Shown: positions 48,081-59,508 of the stretch, piece by piece
Layout of the letters: each line of letters begins with the position of its first letter
How positions within the stretch are numbered: the stretch's first letter is position 1
Source of the DNA: Halieaceae bacterium
GTDB lineage: Bacteria > Pseudomonadota > Gammaproteobacteria > Pseudomonadales > Halieaceae
Assembly (NCBI GenBank): GCA_902613175.1
Contig: CACMGJ010000009.1
Span: 1 to 64,000 of the forward strand
Length of the DNA stretch: 64,000 bases
Direction of reading: 5' to 3'
The notes under the pieces: model-generated
What the model was told of the DNA's origin: nothing
The model's database searches: none
What the model saw: the letters and a program-made list of their open reading frames with translations, nothing else
Program-made: the position numbers and the translations under genes

Positions 48081-48923
48081 ATGACCGACAAAGCGGCAGA
48101 CGACAAAGCCAATCCAATCATTCTCGCCATCCTATTCGCAGGGATCTTGGCGACATTAGTATTTATTCTGATGACTGGAGACTATGGAAAGTCGGAAGTC
48201 CCCGAACAAACCACAGAAATAAAACCTGTTGAGATTGAGATGGTCCGGGCTCCCAAGCCTGAACCTATAGAAGATAAGGTCATTGTCATTGAAGACGAGG
48301 TTCTACCGGAGCTACCACCTGAACCAACGGTCACCGAAGAGACCGCCGATACCTATGCGCGTGAATCCATTGAAAGGGTCAATGGTGGTAAAGCACTCGC
48401 TCAATTCGTTGCTGGGGACTATATAGTCGAGCGCGCGGTGGCTATTGTTGATGCGCTGCGAAGGGGTGAAGTACCTTACAAGCTCCTACCAGTTGGCCGT
48501 CCATCAAAGCCCTTCCCGATCAGCGACGACGGACTCCGAGTGACAATGAATCCGTCCGGCTTCAATCGTTACGACGGTTTTGCGCAGTGGGTCAATGGCA
48601 TCGATGTGTTGGCTATCGTCGAATTACTCAACGATTACGAGCAAATCGCAACAGAAGCCTTGTCCCGAATGGGCGTGGGCGATTTTGACATTCGTAGCGC
48701 AGTGCTCGCGGCAACGACCGAAATTTTGGCGACACCGATAGCGCCCCAGAGCGCAGAGTTAATGAAACGCGAGGCCAACTGGGTCTACATGGACCCCGAG
48801 CTGGAGGCACTGAGCTCACTGCAGAAGCAAGTCTTACGGATGGGTCCTGAAAACTCGGAGATTATTCAGGCAAAGGCCCGCGACTTACGCGGCGCAGTAC
48901 TCGAAAGTAGCACGGGCAGCTGA
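48081..48923 (+). CDS. DUF3014 domain-containing membrane-anchored protein
   Basis: 280 aa; one TM; FVAGDYIVERAVAIVDALRRGEVPYKLLPVGRPSKPFPI, NPSGFNRYDGFAQWV. Confidence 0.8.
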   Translation: MTDKAADDKANPIILAILFAGILATLVFILMTGDYGKSEVPEQTTEIKPVEIEMVRAPKPEPIEDKVIVIEDEVLPELPPEPTVTEETADTYARESIERVNGGKALAQFVAGDYIVERAVAIVDALRRGEVPYKLLPVGRPSKPFPISDDGLRVTMNPSGFNRYDGFAQWVNGIDVLAIVELLNDYEQIATEALSRMGVGDFDIRSAVLAATTEILATPIAPQSAELMKREANWVYMDPELEALSSLQKQVLRMGPENSEIIQAKARDLRGAVLESSTGS

Positions 48924-48950
48924 TTTTTTTTGAAAGGTTACGACCAGTGG

Positions 48951-49469
48951 TTACAAGTCCTGCTCATCCGTCTCATCTGACGTTGCCTCGAGCAAGTGCA
49001 TAAAGTGAGACGGGGAGAACCCTCGAGAAGCCATGAATCTTCCCCGTTTTGCCCGGTCTTTTTGTTTGCTGTCCCAATCGGATGGAAACGGCCTTCCGCC
49101 AAACTTTCGCTCGTAAACGTCTTCTGCGCGTGCAAACCAGTCGATACCGTCTGGAAATGCCGCGTCGACCGCGCTGTCGGAGTCACAGCCCTTTTGTCGA
49201 AGTTCAAACGATAGCTTTTTGGGACCACAGCCCCGATTAACCAGCTGGCGGGCCAATGAGGACGCATACCGCTCGTCGCTGAGCAACCCATCCGCTATCA
49301 ACTCATCCACCACAGCGTGGTAAAGATCATCGCCTTCAAGTCGCTTTCGAAAGCGACGCTTAAGTTTGGTGATCATTTCCTGTGAGGAGTGTTCACGCCG
49401 AGCCAGCAAATCCATCGCTGCTCGGCGCACATCCGAGGAACGTACCTCCACCTGAGATTTATCCCTCAA
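48951..49469 (-). CDS. recX: Regulatory protein RecX
   Basis: 172 aa; [48 protein letters not shown]; 11-nt overlap with the recA end. Confidence 0.92.
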   Translation of the reverse strand: MRDKSQVEVRSSDVRRAAMDLLARREHSSQEMITKLKRRFRKRLEGDDLYHAVVDELIADGLLSDERYASSLARQLVNRGCGPKKLSFELRQKGCDSDSAVDAAFPDGIDWFARAEDVYERKFGGRPFPSDWDSKQKDRAKRGRFMASRGFSPSHFMHLLEATSDETDEQDL

Positions 49470-50514
49470 CAGACTCCTCGACCGGCGTCGGATCTGGAGC
49501 AGCGGCGGCTTCAGATTCTGGTATCGGTAAATTCATGGTCTGACGTCGGATCTCAACCTCAATCTCGGTTGCGAGCGCAGGGTTATCGTCGAGGAACTTC
49601 GCAGCATTTGCCTTGCCCTGACCGATCTTGTCACCCTTGTACGCATACCAAGCGCCTGACTTATCAACAAGATTAAGTTTTACGCCCCAGTCGAGTACCT
49701 CGCCCATGTGATAGATACCCGCGCCATACATGATCTGGAATTCGGCCTGTTTAAATGGCGGTGATACTTTGTTCTTCACCACCTTAACCCGGGTTTCATT
49801 ACCTACGATCTCGTCGCCCTCCTTGATCGCGCCAATGCGACGAATGTCGAGGCGAACCGACGAATAAAACTTGAGCGCATTACCGCCCGTTGTGGTCTCG
49901 GGGCTGCCAAACATCACACCGATCTTCATACGAATCTGGTTGATGAAGATAACGAGACAATTAGTTTGCTTGATGGCGCCTGTGAGCTTGCGCATTGCCT
50001 GGCTCAGCAACCGCGCCTGAAGGCCGACATGCGAATCACCCATATCACCCTCGATTTCAGCTTTTGGCGTCAAGGCTGCGACCGAGTCGATAACCAGCAC
50101 GTCTACAGCACCTGATCTCACCAGCATTTCTGACACTTCGAGTGCCTGTTCGCCGGTATCGGGCTGCGAGACGATTAAGTCGTCTATCTGCACACCAAGT
50201 TTCTCAGCATACTGTGGATCCAGAGCATGTTCTGCGTCGACAAACGCGGCCGTGCCACCCAATTTTTGCGCTTCAGCGATGACCTGAAGCGTTAGTGTTG
50301 TCTTACCAGATGACTCAGGACCATAGATCTCAACGATCCGCCCGCGCGGCAATCCGCCTATGCCCAGTGCAATGTCCAGACCTAGTGAGCCGGTGGATAT
50401 CGCAGGAATTGCCACGCGCTCCTGATCACCCATCCGCATGACCGTCCCCTTTCCGAACTGACGTTCAATTTGCGCTAGTGCGGCATCCAAGGCCTTTTGT
50501 TTGTTCGGGTCCAT
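49459..50514 (-). CDS. recA: Recombinase RecA
   Basis: 351 aa; [69 protein letters not shown]. Confidence 0.99.
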   Translation of the reverse strand: MDPNKQKALDAALAQIERQFGKGTVMRMGDQERVAIPAISTGSLGLDIALGIGGLPRGRIVEIYGPESSGKTTLTLQVIAEAQKLGGTAAFVDAEHALDPQYAEKLGVQIDDLIVSQPDTGEQALEVSEMLVRSGAVDVLVIDSVAALTPKAEIEGDMGDSHVGLQARLLSQAMRKLTGAIKQTNCLVIFINQIRMKIGVMFGSPETTTGGNALKFYSSVRLDIRRIGAIKEGDEIVGNETRVKVVKNKVSPPFKQAEFQIMYGAGIYHMGEVLDWGVKLNLVDKSGAWYAYKGDKIGQGKANAAKFLDDNPALATEIEVEIRRQTMNLPIPESEAAAAPDPTPVEESVEG

Positions 50515-50536
50515 GAGTCTCTCCGTAAGAATTAAG

Positions 50537-50556
50537 TACTGTATATATAATCAGTA
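50537..50556 (-). promoter_or_regulatory. LexA (SOS) box upstream of recA
   Basis: TACTGTATATATAATCAGTA, 18/20 identical to TACTGTATATATATACAGTA, 22 nt upstream of the recA ATG. Confidence 0.88.
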
Positions 50557-50611
50557 TTTTTCGATGAAATTGCAATGCAGTTTACGTGGCTTTTTCGCGT
50601 TTGAAATCAGC

Positions 50612-51658
50612 CTATCTAATCCCCTGTCGCCTAAAGCGACAGGGGATGTCATCTACGCATGCAAAGGGCTCGTCACCAAAGATTCCGATGCGCTTCTCGC
50701 CCGAGCCACTCACGCTCGCTCGGTACATACCCGATGTGTTGAAGATCATAGACACCTAACCACTCGCATCTACCGCCACTATGCCGCCATCACCGCCCGC
50801 TACCACTAGTTCATCCATAATGACGGTCTCCGCGGCTTCTTGGAGGTTCTGTCCAACAAACTGCATACGCGCACAAATATCCCTCGCCACGGTATGACGA
50901 ATGAAATATTCGCCATGGCCCGTCGCAGACACCGCACAAGAGCGGTTGTCCGCATAGGTGCCAGCACCGATCACTGGTGCATCACCAATTCTTCCCCAGC
51001 GCTTACCGGTCATACCACCGGTAGAGGTTCCTGCGACGAGATTGCCCTTTGAATCGAGCACCACCACACCCACAGTACCGAACTTATTGTCAACGTGAGG
51101 CTCTACACCCGCCTGCTTGCGTGCTTTATAGGACTCAAGGGCACGTTTACGCCGCTCGGTCTCAAAATACGTTGGTGGCACCTCCGGAATACTCAACTCC
51201 CTCGCAAACTGTTCCGCCCCCTTGGACGCGAGCATGAAATGCGGCGACTGCTCCATTACGGCTCTTGCAAGGGCAATCGGGGATTGAACAGTGGTCACAC
51301 CCGCAACCGCACCCGCATCCAGCTGCGCACCATGCATAATCGAGGCATCGAGCTCTTGCTTCCCGTCCCAGGTGTAGACGGAGCCCTTACCCGCGTTAAA
51401 CAAGGGCGAATCCTCCATGCGCTGGATAATGGCCACAACCACATCTAGGCCGTCTTCACCGGCTTTGAGCTGCTGATAGCCATCGGATATCGCCCTGTCG
51501 AGAAAGCTGCGATATTCAGCCTCGACCTCGGCACTCATGCGATCGCGTTCGATCGTCCCCGCTCCGCCGTGTAGGGCAATCGCGACGGGCTGGTCCGCAG
51601 CCACAACCCAAAGAGGCAAAAAACACAGCTGTAAGCCGCTAACGAACCGCACGATCAC
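50612..51658 (-). pseudogene. Isoaspartyl peptidase/L-asparaginase (Ntn-hydrolase), interrupted by an in-frame TAG at 50756-50758
   Basis: GTG start at 51658; LHGGAGTIERDRM, NKFGTVGVVVLDSKGNLVAGTSTGGMTGKRWGRIGDAPVIGAGTYADN, GGDGGIVAVDASG then TAG; the same frame continues VSMIFNTSGMYRASVSGSGEKRIGIFGDEP..., the conserved C-terminal strand region. The ORF track lists 50756..51658. Confidence 0.8.
50621..50645. repeat. Perfect 10-bp-stem hairpin in the recA upstream region / isoaspartyl peptidase 3' end
   Basis: CCCCTGTCGC-CTAAA-GCGACAGGGG; no U-tract on either strand. Confidence 0.7.
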
Positions 51659-52944
51659 TCGCCGTCGTATCGGAATACGGCGCCCGCCTTCATGACGAAG
51701 TTGGGTCGCTCCAATACCCGCACATCCTCGAGAGGATTTTCTCTGAACGCGACAATATCAGCGTAATATCCGGGGGCGATCTGCCCCAACTCATCCTCAA
51801 CATTGAGTAAATCAGCAGCGTTTACCGTTGCCGACTGTATAGCCTCCATGATGGGCATGCCGGCCTCAACCATGAACCGAAACTCTTTGCCATTGGCTCC
51901 GTGCGGGGACACGCCAGCATCAGTGCCAAACGCAATTTTGACCCCCGACTTGTATGCCGCACCAAAGGTATCTTGTATCTGGGGGCCAATCGCCGCGGCC
52001 TTTGGACGCACCACCGCCGGCAATTTGTTATCGAGCTCTGCTAGGTCACCTACCCATTTGCCCGCGGAGATGGTGGGAACGTACCAAGTACCCTTTTTGC
52101 GCATGAGGCGCATGGCTTCCTCGTCCATGTACGTTCCGTGCTCTACTGAGTCGACACCGGCTCTGATGGCACGCTTCATACCGAGCGCACCATGGGCGTG
52201 AACTGCCACCACGAAATCGTAGTCCTTCGCGGCTTTAACCACGGCTTCCAGCTCCTCATCCGTGAACTGTGGGTTATCACCACTCTTGGCAAGCGACAAA
52301 ACACCCCCGGTCACCGTCAACTTAACAACGTCACTCCCGTCCTTGTATCGCTGTCTTACCGCTTTGTAGGCGTCAGCAGGCCCGTTAATCACACCGTCCT
52401 TTGGTCCGGGGTCGCCACGCAAATCAGACCTAACCCCATTCGTTGGGTCCGCATGACCACCCGTGGTCGCCATTGCCTTACCGGCCGCGAATATCCGGGG
52501 ACCCGCGACAATGTTTTTTGCAATTGCATCACGTAACGCAAAGATGGCTTGGATATCTCCTGCGCCCAGATCCCGAACAGTGGTGAAACCTGCATCCAAG
52601 GTTCGTCGCGCAAACACGGTTGACCGCAGTGCAATATCGGCAGAGTTCATGAAGAACTCCTCAGAGTAACTCGCGGGCGGATCAAGCTCACCGTCGAGGT
52701 GAACGTGCATGTCCATAAAGCCTGGAGAAACATAAGCATTACTGAGGTCGATCACAGAACTTCCTTCTGGCGTAAGAAAACCATCATCAACCGATACGAC
52801 CCGACCGCCTTCTACGGTTATTGTTTGCTTCTCGAGGAGATCACCCTCATTGGTATCGAAAAGGAATCCTGCGTGTATCACGGTGGCGGCTAGTGCAGAC
52901 TGAGTGCCGAGGGTTGCTAAGAGAGCGAGCTTTGTTCGGATCAT
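51655..52944 (-). CDS. Exported metal-dependent amidohydrolase (imidazolonepropionase/prolidase-like)
   Basis: 429 aa; signal peptide; [52 protein letters not shown]; stop overlaps the GTG start of the isoaspartyl peptidase (GTGA). Confidence 0.9.
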   Translation of the reverse strand: MIRTKLALLATLGTQSALAATVIHAGFLFDTNEGDLLEKQTITVEGGRVVSVDDGFLTPEGSSVIDLSNAYVSPGFMDMHVHLDGELDPPASYSEEFFMNSADIALRSTVFARRTLDAGFTTVRDLGAGDIQAIFALRDAIAKNIVAGPRIFAAGKAMATTGGHADPTNGVRSDLRGDPGPKDGVINGPADAYKAVRQRYKDGSDVVKLTVTGGVLSLAKSGDNPQFTDEELEAVVKAAKDYDFVVAVHAHGALGMKRAIRAGVDSVEHGTYMDEEAMRLMRKKGTWYVPTISAGKWVGDLAELDNKLPAVVRPKAAAIGPQIQDTFGAAYKSGVKIAFGTDAGVSPHGANGKEFRFMVEAGMPIMEAIQSATVNAADLLNVEDELGQIAPGYYADIVAFRENPLEDVRVLERPNFVMKAGAVFRYDGE

Positions 52945-53121
52945 AAAAAATCCATGTATTTTTTAGTGTTGTGACGTGACGATAGCGGCTAAAACAGGGA
53001 TCGACCAGTACCCAGTAGGAAACAGCTGAGATTAATCTAGGCATAACCGAATAACGCCGGTTTTATGCCTGGCTCGGGATTTAAACGAGGTCACTTTTAA
53101 CCTATCCTCGTCGTTTCGAAT

Positions 53122-55704
53122 TTGACCATGCCGCAGTTCATGCCGACGACCCCGGACACAAGTCAGCACACGCCGATGATGCGCCAGTTCCTGGCCATTA
53201 AAGAGGCGCACCCGGACGAACTGCTGTTCTACCGCATGGGCGATTTCTACGAGCTCTTTTATCGCGATGCGGAGATTGCAGCACCCGTGCTCGACATCAC
53301 GCTGACGTCGCGTGGAAAGTCAGCTGGCGAATCCATCCCGATGGCCGGCGTGCCCTACCACGCCGCTGAGAGCTACCTAGCGAAGCTTGTCCGGGCGGGA
53401 TTCTCCGTCGCAATTGCGGAGCAAATTGGTGACCCCAACGAAACGAAAGGACCCGTCGAAAGAAAGGTGGTTCGCGTTGTCACACCGGGTACACTAACCG
53501 ATGAATCCTTGCTCGATGCCAGTGGTGATGCGCTGATTGTATCGGTAGTCAGACGCCAGCTCAGCGCCGGTATCGCCTGGATGGATCTGAGTAGCGGGCG
53601 ATTTCTGGTTACCGAAGTTGAGGGTGATGAAGCCCTCAGTGCGGAATTACAGCGGCTGTCTCCCGCTGAGCTACTGCTTCCTGAGGATGCGAGCATCCCG
53701 ACACTGGCCGACCATGTCGCAATCAGACGTCTCGCAGCCTGGCAATTCGATGAAGACAGCGCCCGTACCCAGCTGAATCAGCACTTTCAGACACGAGATT
53801 TAAGTGGATTTGGTTGCGACGACCTGTCGCTGGCCATCGCGGCGGCAGGCTGTCTGCTCGATTACGTTAAAGATACGCAGCGCAACGAGTTGCCACACCT
53901 CACTTCCATACGTCATGAGCGTCAAAGCGACTCGGTCATTCTCGATGCGGCAACACGTCGAAATCTCGAAATTGATCTGAACTTACATGGCGGCGAAGAC
54001 AACACATTATTCTCGGTTTACAACTCGACCGTAACGGCTATGGGTACGCGCCACCTTAGGCGCTGGCTACACAGACCCGTAAGGGTCCGCTCTGTACTCG
54101 AAGATCGCCTGGATGCTGTCTCGCGCCTAGCTCAGAACTATGCGTTTGAGACAACGCGACAGGCATTCAAGCCCATCTCAGATCTTGAGCGCATCTTGGC
54201 AAGAGTCGCATTGCGGTCTTCACGGCCTCGAGACCTCACGCGTCTGCGGGATAGCCTATGGGCGTTACCGGCACTAATCGCAGCCACGCCACAAGACACC
54301 AATCTACTTCAAAGACTGCACAGTGATGTAGGTCAGTATCCCGAGCTCTGTGGGCTTCTGAGAAGAGCTCTTGTTGAGTCACCCCCTGTAGTCATTAGGG
54401 ATGGTGGCGTTCTCGCTGAGGGCTATGACGAAGAGCTTGATGAACTGCGGGGTATTAATGAGAACGCAGGTGAATACCTGGTTGATATTGAGCGTCGCGA
54501 ACGGGAGGCCACCGGGCTATCGACCCTCAAAGTCGGTTACAACCGGGTTCATGGGTATTACATCGAAATCAGTCGACAGCAGTCGGATCAAGCCCCTGAC
54601 ACCTACCAGCGCCGGCAGACGCTCAAAAACGTGGAACGATTCATCACACCCGAGCTGAAGCAGTTCGAAGACAAAGCCTTGTCCAGCCGAAGTCGCGCCC
54701 TGGCGCGAGAAAAGTTCCTGTATGAGGCGCTGGTAGAACGAATCGCAGTTGACCTGCTGCCGCTACAAACGACATCGCGAGCCATCTGCGATCTCGATGT
54801 AATCGCCTGTTTCGCCGAGCGCGCTGATGCTCTATCACTGAGCCGTCCCTCGTTTAGCGACGAGGCACAGCTCGATATCTCGAATGGGCGACACCCCGTT
54901 GTTGAGCAAGTCAGCGATAAGCCATTTATCGCCAACAATACCCTGCTCAACCAACAGAGGCGCATGCTGCTTATCACGGGGCCCAATATGGGCGGTAAAT
55001 CAACGTACATGCGGCAAAACGCGCTCATTGTTCTCTTAGCGCATTGCGGCGCTTTTGTGCCAGCCGACAGCGTTGCCTTGTCACTGGTTGATCGAATCTT
55101 CACGCGTATCGGTTCTTCAGACGATCTGGCAAGCGGCTTGTCCACTTTCATGGTCGAAATGACCGAAACGGCCAATATCCTGCACAACGCCACGGAGAAA
55201 AGCCTGGTGCTCATGGATGAGGTTGGTCGAGGCACCAGCACGTTTGATGGGTTGAGCATCGCCTGGGCATCGGCCGTTACACTCGCAGAACGAGTCCGGG
55301 CGCTTACCTTTTTTGCGACCCACTATTTCGAGCTGACAGCCCTTCCTGATGATCACGCCTCAATGGCCAACGTTCATTTGGACGCTACGGAACACGAAGA
55401 CCACGTTGTGTTCATGCATCACATTCAAGAGGGACCTGCAAATCGCAGTTTTGGTCTAGAAGTTGCTAGACTAGCGGGTGTTCCGGCGGGGGTTTTACTT
55501 CACGCTCGGCAGAAACTTGGCGAACTCGAGAGTCAACAGGTGATAGAGCGTCCACCGGCCATAGGTGGGCAAGAAGATCTTTTCAGTGCACCCACAGTCA
55601 ATAGTCCAGTCCTAGACGTCTTGTCAGACATTGATCCTGATGAACTATCGCCCAAAGAGGCGTTGGACGCACTGTACATGATGAAAACTTTACTAGACAC
55701 ATAG
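53122..55704 (+). CDS. mutS: DNA mismatch repair protein MutS
   Basis: 860 aa; [50 protein letters not shown]. Confidence 0.98.
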   Translation: MTMPQFMPTTPDTSQHTPMMRQFLAIKEAHPDELLFYRMGDFYELFYRDAEIAAPVLDITLTSRGKSAGESIPMAGVPYHAAESYLAKLVRAGFSVAIAEQIGDPNETKGPVERKVVRVVTPGTLTDESLLDASGDALIVSVVRRQLSAGIAWMDLSSGRFLVTEVEGDEALSAELQRLSPAELLLPEDASIPTLADHVAIRRLAAWQFDEDSARTQLNQHFQTRDLSGFGCDDLSLAIAAAGCLLDYVKDTQRNELPHLTSIRHERQSDSVILDAATRRNLEIDLNLHGGEDNTLFSVYNSTVTAMGTRHLRRWLHRPVRVRSVLEDRLDAVSRLAQNYAFETTRQAFKPISDLERILARVALRSSRPRDLTRLRDSLWALPALIAATPQDTNLLQRLHSDVGQYPELCGLLRRALVESPPVVIRDGGVLAEGYDEELDELRGINENAGEYLVDIERREREATGLSTLKVGYNRVHGYYIEISRQQSDQAPDTYQRRQTLKNVERFITPELKQFEDKALSSRSRALAREKFLYEALVERIAVDLLPLQTTSRAICDLDVIACFAERADALSLSRPSFSDEAQLDISNGRHPVVEQVSDKPFIANNTLLNQQRRMLLITGPNMGGKSTYMRQNALIVLLAHCGAFVPADSVALSLVDRIFTRIGSSDDLASGLSTFMVEMTETANILHNATEKSLVLMDEVGRGTSTFDGLSIAWASAVTLAERVRALTFFATHYFELTALPDDHASMANVHLDATEHEDHVVFMHHIQEGPANRSFGLEVARLAGVPAGVLLHARQKLGELESQQVIERPPAIGGQEDLFSAPTVNSPVLDVLSDIDPDELSPKEALDALYMMKTLLDT

Positions 55705-55771
55705 TTCGCCTTAAAATTTTGACACTCGCCGCGGTAAATTCGTAAGTAAAGCGGGTATTGGGGGAAACACT

Positions 55772-56095
55772 ATGACATTCGTCGTTGGCGAAGACTGCAT
55801 TAAATGTAAACACACGGACTGCGTGGAAGTGTGTCCAGTGGACTGCTTTTACGAGGGTCCAAACTTTTTGGTGATCCACCCGGATGAGTGTATCGACTGC
55901 GCGCTCTGCGAGCCCGAGTGCCCCATTGACGCGATCTTTTCCGAAGATGAGTTACCCGCAGACCAGGAAAACTTCCTTGAACTCAACGCGGAACTCGCCG
56001 AGATCTGGCCCAACATCACTGAAAAGAAAGACGCGCCAGCTGACGCCGCTGATTGGGAAGGAAAACCCGGTAAACTTGCGCTCTTGGAGCGCTAG
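55772..56095 (+). CDS. fdxA: 7Fe ferredoxin FdxA
   Basis: 107 aa; [37 protein letters not shown]. Confidence 0.96.
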   Translation: MTFVVGEDCIKCKHTDCVEVCPVDCFYEGPNFLVIHPDECIDCALCEPECPIDAIFSEDELPADQENFLELNAELAEIWPNITEKKDAPADAADWEGKPGKLALLER

Positions 56096-56098
56096 TCG

Positions 56099-57040
56099 TC
56101 AGACGAGCAATTCCTCTTCCGAGAGCCCTTCACGCAACGCGGCGCGCCTGAGCCTCGCCAATGCGTCAATCTGTATCTGCCTCACCCGCTCTCGGGTGAG
56201 GCCAACCTCATCCCCTACAGCCTCCAAGGTTGAAGCTTCATAGCCCATCAGTCCGAATCGCCTAGCCAGTATCTCACGCTGACGATCTGGAAGATCATCG
56301 AGCCACTCTCCGAGACACCCCTCGACCTTCTCGTCATCGACGAGTGAAAGCGGATTATCCTCCACATGTGAAGGGACGGTATCAACAAGACTTCGCTCAC
56401 TGTCATCGGACAGTTGGTTGTCAACGGAGGTGATTTTTTCGGACAGCTTCAGTAGTTTGCTCACCTCCCCGGGGTCGCGATCGAGGGAGTCGGCGATTTC
56501 GCTCGTCGACGGTTCGCGCCTCAATGAGCTCCTCAACTCACGCGTGCATCGCACAATCGTATTGATGTCTTTCTGGATATGAATCGGTAGCCTAATTGTT
56601 CTACCCTGGTTCATCAACGCACGCTCAATGCTTTGACGAATCCACCACGTAGCGTAGGTAGAGAATCGAAAGCCCCGCTCCGGATCGAATTTTTCAACGG
56701 CGCGCATCAACCCGAGATTCCCCTCTTCAATCAGGTCAAGAAGTGGTAGACCACGATTCGTGTACCGTTTCGCAACCATCACCACTAGCCGCAAATTACT
56801 ATTGATCATCCTATGGCGCGCCGCCTCGTCGCCGGCTAGAGACGCCCTCGCGACACGAATCTCTTCAGCCGCTGTTAGGAGCGGTGTCGATCCAATCTCG
56901 TTGAGATACAGCTGTAACGGATCAGCATCGCGCGGTGAACCCGAAGGGCCCTGTGAAGCACGCCTTTCGGTCGTTTCATTTTGAAAATTTAATGCGGCCC
57001 CATTGGCTGCAGGTGCCTCAAGTGTTTCCAGATCTGCCAT
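56099..57040 (-). CDS. rpoS: RNA polymerase sigma factor RpoS
   Basis: 313 aa; [69 protein letters not shown]; next to nlpD. Confidence 0.96.
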   Translation of the reverse strand: MADLETLEAPAANGAALNFQNETTERRASQGPSGSPRDADPLQLYLNEIGSTPLLTAAEEIRVARASLAGDEAARHRMINSNLRLVVMVAKRYTNRGLPLLDLIEEGNLGLMRAVEKFDPERGFRFSTYATWWIRQSIERALMNQGRTIRLPIHIQKDINTIVRCTRELRSSLRREPSTSEIADSLDRDPGEVSKLLKLSEKITSVDNQLSDDSERSLVDTVPSHVEDNPLSLVDDEKVEGCLGEWLDDLPDRQREILARRFGLMGYEASTLEAVGDEVGLTRERVRQIQIDALARLRRAALREGLSEEELLV

Positions 57041-57073
57041 GAGAGTGTTCCCCCTCGTTGGCGACCCACACTC

Positions 57074-57919
57074 CTACCGACGTCTGGGAAGCAATGTCAG
57101 CGGGTCTATAGGTTGCCCCCGCCTACGCAACTCGAAGTGAAGTTTCACTGTATCTGTTCCACTGCTGCCCATGGTCGCAATCTGCTGCCCTGCCTGTATG
57201 CTCATGTTCTCCGAGACTAGCAATCGCTCGTTGTGACCGTAGGCACTCAAGTACGTATCATTGTGTTTAATGATGAGTAGCGAGCCGTAGCCCGTTACGC
57301 CCGCCCCGGCATAAACTACTTTTCCTGCCGCCACAGCCTTTACCGGGTCGCCCCGCTTACCGGCAATATCGATGCCCTTGTGTCGATTGCTCAAATACGT
57401 TCGAACAACCTTCCCTGCTGAGGGCCAGCGCCAGCGCGACACAGGTTGTGACTTTTTCACATTATCACTAGGCTCCTGCAACTTTGATGACGGTTTAGTT
57501 ACTGGTGTCACTTTTGACTGCTTCGAAGCCGTTTTGTTTGTTTTTTTCGACGGTGAAGAAGCTTTGACCACAACTTTTGGTTTTTTTGTCGTGGGCTGAG
57601 GCGCTGGTTTTTCTGTTCTGAGCGTCTGCCCTACTTTAATGATATAGGGCGACTGAATGCCGTTTCGTGCAGCTAACTCGCGGAAATCGATACCTAACCG
57701 AAAGGCGATAGAATACAGCGTGTCACCTTTCACCACGACATAGGGTTTACCCTCTTCAAGCTTGGAGCCGTAATCCTTACTGTGGGTGGTATTACCTTGG
57801 CTTTGGTCTGTTTGTTCCCAGGGTCGCAAGTTATCGGGATCTGTTCCCGAGCAGCCTGTAATCCATGTCATTAACACGAGGGTGACTAACAGCACACGCA
57901 TGGCAGGAGCATTGACCAA
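57074..57919 (-). CDS. nlpD: LysM/M23 murein hydrolase activator NlpD
   Basis: 281 aa; lipobox VTGCSG, LysM VVKGDTLYSIAFRLGIDFRELAARNGI, M23-like C-terminus. Confidence 0.93.
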   Translation of the reverse strand: MVNAPAMRVLLVTLVLMTWITGCSGTDPDNLRPWEQTDQSQGNTTHSKDYGSKLEEGKPYVVVKGDTLYSIAFRLGIDFRELAARNGIQSPYIIKVGQTLRTEKPAPQPTTKKPKVVVKASSPSKKTNKTASKQSKVTPVTKPSSKLQEPSDNVKKSQPVSRWRWPSAGKVVRTYLSNRHKGIDIAGKRGDPVKAVAAGKVVYAGAGVTGYGSLLIIKHNDTYLSAYGHNERLLVSENMSIQAGQQIATMGSSGTDTVKLHFELRRRGQPIDPLTLLPRRR

Positions 57920-57922
57920 GAC

Positions 57923-58855
57923 CTAGTGCTCGACAGACCCGACTGACAACAGCAGTGAAACGAGTCCAGCACCTAAACTAAAAGCAAAAAGGCAGAGCCA
58001 AAGCATAGGCTCACCTACCAATTCCTCGTAGGTCTGAGGCAACACGGGCACACTCTGCACGACACGGTTTTCACCGTGCCGATCAACTATCGATGTTATT
58101 GGTTGCTGCCAAGGCCACAACATAATGACTGAACCCAAGAGAAAGCCATAAAGGATTGCCATGGTGGCCCGCCGAGCGCGCGCCAGCAGCGCTCTTAGCA
58201 GGCGAGAAAAGACTAGCAGCCCACAGAGACAACCCATCGCGAAAAGACCAACGGTAACCAGATCAATATTGACGAGCGCACCGATCACCGGTTGGTACAT
58301 CCCCATAATGAGCAACAGAAAACTACCCGAAATGCCCGGCAGTAGCATGGCGGATATAGCAATAGCACCGGCCAAGAAAACACTGACGGGGCCAACGGGC
58401 AGCTGAGTTGCCTGCACTAAACCGATGACCGTAGCTACGCCTGCACCTATGAGCCATAGCGCGTACTCACGTCCTGTCCAGTCGATGCGACTTGTGTAAA
58501 AGAGATGTATCGCACTAGCCAAAATCAAACCACAAAACAGCGCCCATAACGGTAGCGGATAATTCAGAAGTAACCAGTTAAGCAGGGAGGCTAGTGCGAC
58601 GACAGACGACAAGATTCCCGCACCTACCGCGACCAAAAAGTTTCCATCGACATGGGCCCATGCGTCTTTGATCTTTCCTGACAGGACCATACGTAGTACG
58701 TCGATTCCGACACTGGCAATGGCCGCAATAAACCGATCGTAGATACCGGTAATGAGTGCGATCGTTCCGCCAGAGACGCCAGGCACAAGATCTGCCGCCC
58801 CCATCGCGACCCCGCGTAGATATAGTCCCAGCCAATGATGTCGACTAAGGCTCAT
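57923..58855 (-). CDS. DUF368 family polytopic membrane protein
   Basis: 310 aa; LRGVAMGAADLVPGVSGGTIALITGIYDRFI, LPGISGSFLLLIMGMY. Confidence 0.92.
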   Translation of the reverse strand: MSLSRHHWLGLYLRGVAMGAADLVPGVSGGTIALITGIYDRFIAAIASVGIDVLRMVLSGKIKDAWAHVDGNFLVAVGAGILSSVVALASLLNWLLLNYPLPLWALFCGLILASAIHLFYTSRIDWTGREYALWLIGAGVATVIGLVQATQLPVGPVSVFLAGAIAISAMLLPGISGSFLLLIMGMYQPVIGALVNIDLVTVGLFAMGCLCGLLVFSRLLRALLARARRATMAILYGFLLGSVIMLWPWQQPITSIVDRHGENRVVQSVPVLPQTYEELVGEPMLWLCLFAFSLGAGLVSLLLSVGSVEH

Positions 58856-59508
58856 CGTTGGAGCCCTTCGCGCATGGGAACAAAGAAAACATCTTCAATA
58901 ATCGTTTCTTCGAACCCCTCCTCGGCTAACTGAATCTGTACAAGCTTCTGTGAATCGCCACCCACTGGCAGAAGCAGTAGGCCGCCCAGCGCAAGCTGAG
59001 AGAGCAAGTTCTCGGGTACTGTCTCAGGTGCAGCGGCGCCCAGAATGACATCGAAGGGCGCAAACTCTTCCCAACCCTCAAAGCCATCACCATGCTTACA
59101 ACGTACATTTCGCGCCTTGAGTTTGCGAAGGCGCACCCGCGCCTTGTCCAGCAACGGCTTAATTCGCTCAACCGAGTAAACTTCATCGGTCACCTTCGAC
59201 AAGACCGCACTTTGATAACCGGAGCCCGTACCCAGTTCCAACACCCGTTTTGGCCTGCCAGCCTGTAGAGCCAGCTCCGTCATCCTCGCAACGATGTATG
59301 GTTGACTCAGGGTTTGATTGAATCCAATCGGTAGTGCGGTGTCTTCATAAGCTCTATGGGACAAAGCTTCATCAATGAAGAGGTGTCTAGGCGTCTCTGT
59401 CATTGCTTCGAGCACCTGCTCGTCGACAATGCCCTGTTCCTTCAAACGCTCAATGAGTCTCAGTCGCGTTCGTTGCGACGTCATGCCGATACCGCGAAGA
59501 TCAGTCAC
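58852..59508 (-). CDS. pcm: Protein-L-isoaspartate O-methyltransferase
   Basis: 218 aa; [39 protein letters not shown]. Confidence 0.95.
   Translation of the reverse strand: MTDLRGIGMTSQRTRLRLIERLKEQGIVDEQVLEAMTETPRHLFIDEALSHRAYEDTALPIGFNQTLSQPYIVARMTELALQAGRPKRVLELGTGSGYQSAVLSKVTDEVYSVERIKPLLDKARVRLRKLKARNVRCKHGDGFEGWEEFAPFDVILGAAAPETVPENLLSQLALGGLLLLPVGGDSQKLVQIQLAEEGFEETIIEDVFFVPMREGLQR

Noticed and set aside
125-50758. Possible genome-wide stop-codon recoding (in-frame TAA and TAG in two genes)
   Set aside because: TAA and TAG are used as ordinary terminal stops by many other genes here (e.g. TAG of the methyltransferase at 22920, TAA of the cold-shock gene), so recoding is unlikely.
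50501-50809. 102-aa plus-strand ORF in the recA upstream region
   Set aside because: It covers the LexA box, the hairpin and the antisense of the peptidase 3' end, and has no recognisable domain; probably spurious.
54603-55259. 218-aa ORF antisense to mutS
   Set aside because: Antisense frame of a confident mutS ORF with no domain signature.
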